Part shown: positions 1 to 4,236 of the stretch, piece by piece
How positions within the stretch are numbered: the stretch's first letter is position 1
Layout of the letters: each line of letters opens with the position of its first letter
Assembly (NCBI GenBank): GCA_022565195.1
Contig: JADFJZ010000161.1
Span: 1-5,178, forward strand
DNA: 5,178 nucleotides
Reading direction: 5' to 3'
From: Planctomycetota bacterium
GTDB taxonomy: Bacteria; Planctomycetota; Phycisphaerae; UBA1845; CAIVHJ01
Notes under the pieces: model-generated
Database searches by the model: none
What the model was told of the DNA's origin: nothing
The model's input: the letters and a program-made list of their open reading frames with translations, nothing else
Translations under genes and position numbers: made by a program

Positions 1-194
1 CGACGACGTATCACCTCACCACCGTCGATCTGCTCCAAACCAGCCATGATTCTCAAGAACGTCGTCTTGCCCGCTCCATTAGGGCCGAGGAATCCCACGC
101 GCTCATCATCAGCGAAACTAATCGAAAGATCATCAAAAAGCGTGTGGGTCCCGAAGTGCTTTGAGATCGCCTGACATGTCACCAGTATTCCCAT
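1..194 (-). CDS. ABC-F family ATPase, N-terminal part (runs off left edge)
   Basis: This is the first 64 residues of a soluble ABC ATPase. Residues 8-24 (QAISKHFGTHTLFDDLS) are the usual opening strand of an ABC nucleotide-binding domain, and residues 37-45 form an intact Walker A motif (GPNGAGKTT). There is no membrane segment. Opening almost directly with the ATPase domain and the 'LFDDLS' wording fit ABC-F proteins (Uup/EttA type), which carry two ATPase domains in one chain and act on the ribosome rather than in transport; that assignment is inference because the second domain and linker are outside the window. The ATG at 194-192 is preceded by GGAG (202-199) with a 4-nt gap, which supports this start. 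A plain transporter ATPase remains possible. There is no close upstream gene; the DNA behind it is degenerate. Confidence 0.85.
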   Translation of the reverse strand, partial: MGILVTCQAISKHFGTHTLFDDLSISFADDERVGFLGPNGAGKTTFLRIMAGLEQIDGGEVIRR

Positions 195-281
195 TCTTCT
201 CCGCCAACCACCAAGCTGGCCCGCCCGCAAGCTGGCTTGCCTGCCAGTTCTGCGTCGCCTTCGCCAAGTCCTTTTTTATTA

Positions 282-314
282 CGTCTCTGCGCCCCTTGCG
301 CTCTCTGCGGTAAA
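282..314. repeat. CTCTGCG-type 9-nt degenerate tandem repeat
   Basis: CTCTGCG occurs at 285-291 and 303-309, with the variant CCTTGCG at 294-300, giving three units on a 9-nt period followed by GTAAA. I recall closely similar intergenic strings (CTCTGCG units ending in GGTGAAA) scattered in many environmental bacterial genomes, where they are often mis-called as short ORFs. It lies between the stop of the coding tail at 324 and the ABC-F start at 194, and I see no gene across it. Confidence 0.55.
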
Positions 315-323
315 GTATTCCGG

Positions 324-527
324 TTAGTAACTTGGTGCGCGCTGTGCGACGACGATGTAGTTGACGTCGTGCAAGCCGAGCAGCGGGTTGTAGAACTTCG
401 TTTCGCGAACCCGTACGCTCGCGAACGCGCCGTTCAGGCCATCCGTCAGTGATTCCTCCGGCGGATCGGTTGACCACCGTATTGCCGTTCCGCCAGTGCC
501 GGGAGCCGGGGTATCCCGTCGATACAT
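324..527 (-). CDS. Short hypothetical protein or gene-end remnant (67 aa)
   Basis: An open frame of 67 codons from ATG 527-525 to TAA 326-324. The last 40 codons (from LTDGLNGAFASVRV onward, ending HDVNYIVVAQRAPSY) have mostly G or C in the third position, which marks genuine coding sequence; the first 25 codons are less biased. I do not recognise the family; the alternating hydrophobic pattern suggests the closing strands of a beta-rich domain. GAGGAG at 542-537 lies 9 nt before the chosen ATG; a second in-frame ATG at 536-534 touches it and is less likely. The Shine-Dalgarno sequence overlaps the TGA that ends the cytochrome c peroxidase frame (543-541). It may be a small coupled gene, but the 3' remnant of a longer broken gene is equally plausible. 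Confidence 0.4.
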   Translation of the reverse strand: MYRRDTPAPGTGGTAIRWSTDPPEESLTDGLNGAFASVRVRETKFYNPLLGLHDVNYIVVAQRAPSY

Positions 528-540
528 CACGCTCATCTCC

Positions 541-799
541 TCAACCCTTGGCGGGATCATGACAAGTGGCGCAGGAGATCTCGGTGTCACCCGAAGTCCG
601 CTTGTCGAAGTACAACATCCGTCCCAGTGTGACCTTGGCGAGCGTAATGGGGTTGTCCCCCGGCACCGGAACGGGTGGCAGCGCCGCCAGCCGCACGCTC
701 GCCATCGAGAGGCGCCAGTCGATCGCCGGGCGTGCCGGCGGGGCGGGGTGCGTCGGGTTCGTTGCGGTCGCGGATCGCCACGTCGAAGTGGCACGACAT
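541..799 (-). pseudogene. Cytochrome c peroxidase (MauG/CcpA family) N-terminal fragment
   Basis: In the frame ending at TGA 543-541 the protein reads [19 protein letters not shown], then [24 protein letters not shown], stop. This is the signature start of di-haem cytochrome c peroxidases: the 'P-DNP-T-AKV-LGR-L-FD-R-S' block followed by the first haem-binding site CxxCH (CATCH). Intact members are roughly 300 residues or more, with a second CxxCH and the catalytic domain; here everything after the first haem site is gone. The first in-frame ATG is at 705-703 (54 codons). The frame is open further upstream to a TAG at 837-835, with Pro/Ala/Thr-rich sequence. A second frame (from ATG 797-795) is also GC3-rich over about 720-797, so a frameshift near 710-725 is possible. 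There is no signal peptide. A functional protein is unlikely. The enzyme would normally reduce hydrogen peroxide in the periplasm. Confidence 0.7.
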
Positions 800-850
800 T
801 TATGGACACGGACCAGAGGAGCCGAGCAGAACCGCTAGATCAGCGGCGCC
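800..850 (-). pseudogene. Orphan dockerin-like C-terminal tail ([16 protein letters not shown], stop)
   Basis: On the minus strand this codes for [16 protein letters not shown] followed by TAA (802-800), a near match to the tails of the two secreted proteins in this window (IGAEDLAKILGSWG, GPFDLAVLLGAWGPCP). The invariant Trp has become Ser. No gene body is attached: directly upstream is the terminator hairpin at 858-886, and downstream the cytochrome c peroxidase remnant begins. It is best read as the leftover end of a lost secreted-protein gene. Confidence 0.6.
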
Positions 851-857
851 AAAGAAG

Positions 858-886
858 AACCCCGACCCCAAATCGGGGCCGGGGTT
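858..886 (-). terminator. Intrinsic terminator of the secreted protein gene at 924-1694
   Basis: Arms 858-869 and 875-886 pair over 12 positions around a 5-nt loop, GC-rich in the middle with A-T pairs at the base. One position (865/879) is an A-C mismatch in plus-strand RNA but a U-G wobble in minus-strand RNA, so the stem is complete only for transcripts running leftward. On that strand it is followed by a pyrimidine-rich CTTCTTT. It starts 37 nt past the stop codon at 924. Confidence 0.75.
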
Positions 887-923
887 CGTTTCTCTAATTA
901 CGGATCGGCCACACGTGTTCTGA

Positions 924-1694
924 TCAGCCCGGACAATCACCCCAGCTGCCCAAAATCTTGGCCAGGTCTTCCGCGCCGATGTTCCCGTTGCCCGGGAGGG
1001 GTTCCAGATTATCGATGCAGACGATCTCAGGGTCGGCATCCGGGGGGAGCGGTCCCCAGTTGCCCAGCACGTAGGCCAAGTCTTCCGCGCCGACCGAGCC
1101 GTTGGGCCCATTAACGGGACCGTCGGTCGGGCAGTCGCCGCAGCACTTACCGACCGAACCCGACACCCCGTCAAAGTTGGTCGGCGAGTTCACCTCCACA
1201 TCCGTGCTGGTGCAGGCGGCGCCGGAATGGACCGCGCAGATCAGCGAGTGGCTGCCGTCAGTCGGCAGTTCTCCGGCACCGAAGGAGAAGGTTTCCCACG
1301 TCGTCCCAGCTGGGCTGGTACGCAGCCGCAAGGTATCGCCTGTCGTGTCGATGAATCCGTCCGGAATGATGTAATCGGGCGGCGGCGCTCCGGGCAGGGC
1401 GGCAAAACCGGCCGTGCCCATTAGGAAATGATGACCTCCAGTTCCGCTGCTGGGCAGGTTGTTTGGGAAGGTGTAGACGTTGGAGTTAGTAGTGACCACA
1501 TGGCCGGCGAGCAGGTGCTGACTGTTAAATGAGGTGAACCACTCGATGAACTGCAGTGTGCCGTCGGCATTGGAGTAGATCTCAGTAATGTCCCAAGAGT
1601 GAAAAGCTGCCATCGCCGGCTGCGCGTTGATCGCAAGGCAGAGTAGACCGCAAGCGATGGCCACGGTCTGGATTCGGGTACGTGTGGGTTTCAT
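924..1694 (-). CDS. Secreted protein with paired dockerin-like C-terminal units
   Basis: 256 residues. Residues 1-30 are a signal peptide: basic MKPTRTRIQ, hydrophobic VAIACGLLCLAI, cleavage likely after PAMA (29) or A30. Residues 31 to about 150 form a domain opening FHSWDITEIYSNADG, with GHHFLMGTAGFAALPGAP and DYIIPDG further on; I recognise this as a recurring secreted domain of planctomycetes and some proteobacteria, of unknown function and loosely like lamin-tail folds. Residues 170-181 (SPTNFDGVSGSV) are a linker also typical of these proteins. The Cys-rich C-terminus (CCGDC at 184-188) carries two dockerin-like units, NGSVGAEDLAYVLGNWG (198-214) and NGNIGAEDLAKILGSWG (236-252), resembling one-sided EF-hand loops; these tails probably bind calcium or serve anchoring or export. 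The ATG at 1694-1692 has no clear Shine-Dalgarno sequence but suits the signal peptide. It is divergent from the gene at 1819 and ends at a hairpin terminator. Confidence 0.85.
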   Translation of the reverse strand: MKPTRTRIQTVAIACGLLCLAINAQPAMAAFHSWDITEIYSNADGTLQFIEWFTSFNSQHLLAGHVVTTNSNVYTFPNNLPSSGTGGHHFLMGTAGFAALPGAPPPDYIIPDGFIDTTGDTLRLRTSPAGTTWETFSFGAGELPTDGSHSLICAVHSGAACTSTDVEVNSPTNFDGVSGSVGKCCGDCPTDGPVNGPNGSVGAEDLAYVLGNWGPLPPDADPEIVCIDNLEPLPGNGNIGAEDLAKILGSWGDCPG

Positions 1695-1697
1695 GTC

Positions 1698-1777
1698 CGT
1701 TACTTGATGATGCTGTTCGGCGGCTTGATGTTGATGGCAGCAGCCGGATGGGTCTGGCTCAAGCGAACCAAGTAACG
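1698..1777. repeat. 9-bp inverted repeat between divergent secreted-protein genes
   Basis: CGTTACTTG at 1698-1706 is matched by its exact reverse complement CAAGTAACG at 1769-1777, 62 nt apart. The left arm ends 3 nt before the start codon of the minus-strand gene (1694) and the right arm lies about 40 nt before the plus-strand start (1819). This could be a pair of operator half-sites serving both genes, or chance; the arms do not extend further in either direction. Confidence 0.35.
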
Positions 1778-1783
1778 ACGCAC

Positions 1784-1812
1784 TTTCTGTTAGGCGCTTG
1801 CGGTGCTACGAT
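1784..1812 (+). promoter_or_regulatory. Putative extended -10 promoter for the mosaic secreted gene
   Basis: TGC-TACGAT at 1804-1812 fits an extended -10 element (TGn followed by a TAnnnT hexamer). A weak -35 candidate, TTTCTG (1784-1789), stands 17 nt upstream. Transcription starting about 7 nt after the -10 would begin at the A of the ATG at 1819, and no Shine-Dalgarno sequence is visible, so a leaderless mRNA is suggested. This is inference from spacing only. Confidence 0.35.
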
Positions 1813-1818
1813 GTGCGC

Positions 1819-2481
1819 ATGCGCCGCATCACCACTATCGCTCTGGCTGCCATCCTCATCCCCTCCGTCTGCTTCGCATGGCGACGAGATGGCCATCGAA
1901 TCACCGGCTACATCGCCGCGAACTACCTCACGCCGCAAGCAGCCGCCGCAGTCAAGGACCTGCTCGGCGACCTGGCCGTGGGGGCGATCTTCGATGATGA
2001 CGGGGGCCCGGCCCACGGCGCGGTGTGGGTGCTGTTCCTTGACGGCGTGCCCAGTACCTGCCCGGCCGACGCGGACGGCAGCGTGACGATTTGCCACATT
2101 CCACCGGGCAATCCGGACAACGCCCACACGATCACAGTGAGTGTCAACGCTCTTCCTGCCCATCTTGCGCATGGCGACACCTGCGGCCCGTGTGCGGATG
2201 GGCTAGCCGAAAGCGCTGGTGGCCCAGCCACTGGCTCGTGTTGCGTCACTGACGGCTGTTTCGTTTTGACCGAAAAGAATTGTGCGGCTATAGGTGGCGA
2301 GTACGTCGGAGATGGGAGCCGATGTGTCGGCCCGTCTGACCTGGCGCAGTTGTTGGGTTGGTGGGGACCGTGCGAACCCGCCGATCCCTGCCACGAAGTC
2401 GATGCCGATGCCGACGGCAACATAGGCCCATTTGACCTGGCCGTTCTGCTCGGCGCTTGGGGGCCGTGTCCAGGGTTTTGA
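1819..2481 (+). CDS. Mosaic secreted protein: truncated S1/P1 nuclease, FG-GAP, CHIPPGNP, GSCC and dockerin-like modules
   Basis: 220 residues from ATG 1819; an in-frame ATG 21 nt upstream would spoil the signal peptide. Residues 1-20 are a signal peptide ending VCFA. Residues 21-50 (WRRDGHRITGYIAANYLTPQ onward) match the mature start of S1/P1 nucleases, whose N-terminal Trp and the GH histidine bind zinc; the remaining 200-odd residues of that enzyme and its other ligands are missing, so nuclease activity is not expected. Residues 51-77 (DLAVGAIFDDDGG, GAVWVLFLDG) are one FG-GAP beta-propeller repeat. Residues 88-125 (VTICHIPPGNP, NAHTITV, AHLAHGD) are a small His/Cys module, and 139-169 (GSCCVTDGC, GGEYVGDGSRC) a Cys-rich module, both seen in other planctomycete secreted proteins. 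Residues 170-185 and 194-217 are two dockerin-like units; DADADGNIG is a good calcium-loop pattern. The frame is uninterrupted with high GC3. It could be a real chimaeric gene, a decaying one, or an assembly join. Confidence 0.75.
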   Translation: MRRITTIALAAILIPSVCFAWRRDGHRITGYIAANYLTPQAAAAVKDLLGDLAVGAIFDDDGGPAHGAVWVLFLDGVPSTCPADADGSVTICHIPPGNPDNAHTITVSVNALPAHLAHGDTCGPCADGLAESAGGPATGSCCVTDGCFVLTEKNCAAIGGEYVGDGSRCVGPSDLAQLLGWWGPCEPADPCHEVDADADGNIGPFDLAVLLGAWGPCPGF

Positions 2482-2511
2482 CTTGGCCGTCCTGCTCGGC
2501 GCTTGGGGGCC
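2431..2511 (+). repeat. 35-nt direct duplication of the dockerin-tail coding sequence
   Basis: Copy 1 (2431-2465) encodes FDLAVLLGAWG at the end of the mosaic gene; copy 2 (2477-2511) repeats it with 33 of 35 bases identical. The period is 46 nt, not a multiple of three, so copy 2 is in another frame. Both mismatches (2437/2483 and 2445/2491) are synonymous in the tail's own frame (GAC CTG to GAC TTG, GTT to GTC). Confidence 0.85.
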
Positions 2512-2524
2512 ACGTTCACAGTGA
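2477..2524 (+). pseudogene. Orphan copy of the dockerin-like tail after the stop codon
   Basis: In its own frame this reads FDLAVLLGAWGPRSQ then TGA (2522-2524). It has no start and overlaps the end of the gene at 2481: the TTTGAC that encodes Phe-Asp in this copy supplies the TGA stop of the upstream gene. It fills the gap before the stop of hldE, which converges from the other side and ends at 2531. Confidence 0.6.
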
Positions 2525-2530
2525 GGACTT

Positions 2531-4012
2531 CTACCTTGTTCGTTTGATGGTCTCAACGACGCCCGAGGTGCTGAATCCCTCTCGGAGCTTGGCCAGGACG
2601 ACTTTTCCGCCGTTGGCTTCGACGAACTTGGCGCCGGCGATGGGCTTGTCTTTCCAGTCCTCGCCTTTGACCAGGACGTTCGGCTTGATGGCGTGGATCA
2701 AGTTTTCGGGAGTGTCTTCGTCGAACAAGATAACGTAGTCAACGGCTTCGAGTCCGCCGAGGACGGCAGCGCGATCCCCTTGGGCGTTGATGGGGCGGTC
2801 GTCGCCTTTGTTCAGGCGGCGGACGGAGTCGTCGGTGTTCAGGCCGACCACGAGCACATCGCCGTGCTCGGCGGCTTCTGCCAGATACTCGACGTGGCCT
2901 CTGTGCAGGATGTCGAAGCAGCCATTGGTAAAGGCTACTGTCTGGCCTCGGTCGCGCCGGAGCGTGAGTTCGCTGAGCAAGTCGTCCAGCGATCGCAGTT
3001 TGCCGACGCGGCGGTGATGCTCGATACGCAACTCGGCGAGCACTTCATCGCGGGTGATCGGCACGCAGCCGAACTTCTCGACCTCAAGCCCGCCGGCGAT
3101 ATTGGCCATCTGCACGGCCTGTTTGAAGTCGGCCCCCGCCGCGACCGCAGCAGCCAGCATGGCGAGCACGGCGTCCCCGGCGCCGGTGTTGTCATACACG
3201 GCGCGGGGTTTGGTCGGAATGTGTTCGATGGTGCCATCGGCATGGGCCAGGATTGCCCCATCGCGATCGACGGTAACGACGACGGAGTCCAGCTCCAGCT
3301 CCGCAGCGAGCCGCGCCGCCGCCGCGCCGACATCCTCAAGCGTGTCAAACTTGCTTCCGGCTGCAACCGCCAGTTCGTTGCGGTTCGGCGTCAGGCAAGT
3401 GGCGGAGCGATAGCGGCTGAAGTCGGCGATGGCCGCTGGATCGACGAGGGTCTGTTTGCCCGCGCGGCGTGCCGCGGCCACGATCTGGGCGACGAGATCG
3501 CCTTTGAACAAGCCCTTGTTGTAGTCTTCGATGCAAACCACATCGACCTTGTCGATGACCTGGCCGACGACCTTCATCAGGAAATCGGCATGGTTCTCGC
3601 TGATCGGCTCGGGGTTTTCGCGATCGAAACGCAGAAGCTGTTGGCGGTGGCGATGCTGGGCCAGGCCGATAAACCGTGTTTTCGTGGTCGTCGGGCGATC
3701 TTTGGTCTTCATCACGCCGGTGCAATTCACGCCGATCGAGTGCAGCAACTCCGACAGGCGCAGGCCCGCGGCATCGTCGCCCACCAGTCCGCAGCAATAG
3801 ACCTCGGCCCCCAGAGCGCGAAGGTTGGCGGCCACGCTGCCCGCCCCGCCGACACGCTCCTGCTCATCGACCGCCCGCAGAATCGGCACGGGCGCTTCGG
3901 GGCTCATGCGCTCGGCATCGCCGTACAAATAGCAATCAAGCATCAAATCGCCCACCAGCAGCACACTGTGGCCGGCGAGGCGCTCTGCGAGTTGAATCAG
4001 ATCGGAATCCAT
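2531..4012 (-). CDS. hldE: Bifunctional heptose 7-phosphate kinase / heptose 1-phosphate adenylyltransferase
   Basis: 493 residues, close to the usual 470-490. It phosphorylates D-glycero-D-manno-heptose 7-phosphate at O1 and then transfers AMP from ATP to heptose 1-phosphate, two steps of cytoplasmic ADP-heptose synthesis for lipopolysaccharide-type glycans. Residues 1 to about 335 are a PfkB-type kinase: LLVGDLMLDCYLYG (18-31), MSPEAPVPI (36-44), VGGAGSVAANL (54-64), TTTKTR (108-113), DPAA (191-194) and the anion-hole/catalytic motif NTGAGD (275-280). Residues about 358-493 are the nucleotidyltransferase: FTNGCFDILHRGH (361-373) with the HxGH motif, NTDDSVRRL (392-400), LEAVDYVILFDEDTP (421-435), LVKGEDW (447-453) and STSG (481-484). 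Both halves look complete and active. The ATG at 4012 is the furthest upstream possible because an in-frame TGA lies one codon before it. No Shine-Dalgarno sequence is visible; a heptamer repeat begins 3 nt upstream. Other heptose-pathway genes are not in the window. Confidence 0.95.
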   Translation of the reverse strand: MDSDLIQLAERLAGHSVLLVGDLMLDCYLYGDAERMSPEAPVPILRAVDEQERVGGAGSVAANLRALGAEVYCCGLVGDDAAGLRLSELLHSIGVNCTGVMKTKDRPTTTKTRFIGLAQHRHRQQLLRFDRENPEPISENHADFLMKVVGQVIDKVDVVCIEDYNKGLFKGDLVAQIVAAARRAGKQTLVDPAAIADFSRYRSATCLTPNRNELAVAAGSKFDTLEDVGAAAARLAAELELDSVVVTVDRDGAILAHADGTIEHIPTKPRAVYDNTGAGDAVLAMLAAAVAAGADFKQAVQMANIAGGLEVEKFGCVPITRDEVLAELRIEHHRRVGKLRSLDDLLSELTLRRDRGQTVAFTNGCFDILHRGHVEYLAEAAEHGDVLVVGLNTDDSVRRLNKGDDRPINAQGDRAAVLGGLEAVDYVILFDEDTPENLIHAIKPNVLVKGEDWKDKPIAGAKFVEANGGKVVLAKLREGFSTSGVVETIKRTR

Positions 4013-4014
4013 GG

Positions 4015-4070
4015 GTCAGTATTCAGTAGCCGGTACTCAGTAGTCGGTAGCGAGTAGCGGGTAGCCAGTA
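4015..4070. repeat. Degenerate 7-nt tandem repeat (consensus GYCRGTA), 8 units
   Basis: Eight consecutive 7-nt units, each ending in GTA: for example GTCAGTA at 4015-4021, GCCGGTA at 4029-4035, CTCAGTA at 4036-4042 and GCCAGTA at 4064-4070. No unit is shifted or missing. I recall CAGTACT/TACTCAG heptamer arrays as widespread intergenic repeats in planctomycetes and related genomes. This copy is diverged and lies 3 nt from the hldE start codon, so it forms the 5' leader of that gene. Confidence 0.8.
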
Positions 4071-4145
4071 AAGTCCAGGTGACGACCTCTCGTACGCGAA
4101 GGCCCCAAAACGTAGTGGGATGCTAGTCCTGTGGGCTGGGAGTGT

Positions 4146-4160
4146 CAATTCATGGAATTG
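4146..4160. promoter_or_regulatory. Palindrome CAATTC-ATG-GAATTG upstream of the His-rich membrane protein gene
   Basis: A perfect 6-bp inverted repeat with a 3-nt spacer, centred at 4153, 41 nt (about four helical turns) from the centre of the larger palindrome at 4184-4204. It could be a second operator or part of the promoter. The arms are short enough that chance cannot be excluded. Confidence 0.3.
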
Positions 4161-4183
4161 CTGGGAACTGGTGGGCTTGCGGG

Positions 4184-4204
4184 CCGTACTACCCTGTAGT
4201 ACGG
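4184..4204. promoter_or_regulatory. Perfect palindrome CCGTACTAC-CCT-GTAGTACGG, putative repressor operator
   Basis: Nine-bp arms match exactly around a 3-nt centre. It ends 17 nt before the Shine-Dalgarno sequence and 32 nt before the start codon of the membrane protein at 4237. The TACTAC...GTAGTA half-sites resemble, from memory, operators of the BlaI/MecI/CopY repressor family, whose CopY branch responds to copper; that would suit a His-rich membrane protein. There is no U-run after it, so a terminator is unlikely, but a hairpin in the mRNA leader is an alternative reading. Confidence 0.5.
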
Positions 4205-4221
4205 TTTGCCGCAATAAGGCC

Positions 4222-4229
4222 GGAAGGAG
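4222..4229 (+). promoter_or_regulatory. Shine-Dalgarno sequence GGAAGGAG that fixes a TTG start
   Basis: A strong purine-rich site with a 7-nt gap to TTG at 4237-4239. It decides the start of the His-rich membrane protein: an in-frame ATG at 4120 would place both palindromes and this site inside the coding region and add an unconvincing Cys/Trp-rich leader. Confidence 0.75.
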
Positions 4230-4236
4230 AATTGGT

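Larger units (their letters stand above)
195..923. other. Gene-poor stretch with coding remnants
   Basis: About 730 nt without an intact gene, between the ABC-F start and the stop of the secreted protein at 924. Going left to right it holds a CTCTGCG-type repeat (282-314), a 67-codon coding tail (324-527), a truncated cytochrome c peroxidase fragment (541 to about 799), an orphan dockerin-like tail (800-850) and a hairpin terminator (858-886). All coding remnants lie on the minus strand but in different frames. This looks like a graveyard of gene ends rather than a regulatory region. Confidence 0.6.

Noticed and set aside
227..240. Near-palindrome GCAAGC-TG-GCTTGC and two CAAGCTGGC copies upstream of the ABC-F gene.
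   Set aside because: Short and isolated, with no A/T tract or promoter beside it; below what I would call an operator or terminator in GC-rich intergenic DNA.
403..426. Direct repeat of TCGCGAAC (403-410 and 419-426).
   Set aside because: It lies inside the coding-biased tail at 324-527 and reflects two Arg/Glu/Ala-type codon runs; there are only two copies of 8 nt with no further structure.
1695..1800. Integron attC site: GTTAGGC at 1789-1795 fits the GTTRRRY core site, 24 nt before the mosaic gene, which would make that gene a cassette.
   Set aside because: No matching RYYYAAC partner lies within about 140 nt upstream, and read on the other strand the GCCTAAC there has no GTTRRRY partner downstream. 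No fold with paired L boxes is visible and no integrase is in the window.
1879..1968. Active S1/P1 nuclease gene starting at 1819.
   Set aside because: Only the first 30 mature residues match; the frame then passes into FG-GAP-like sequence and the remaining zinc ligands are absent.
2693..4057. A 454-codon open frame on the plus strand opposite hldE.
   Set aside because: It is the antisense shadow of a high-GC gene; hldE on the minus strand has complete family motifs over the same interval and the plus-strand product matches nothing I recognise.
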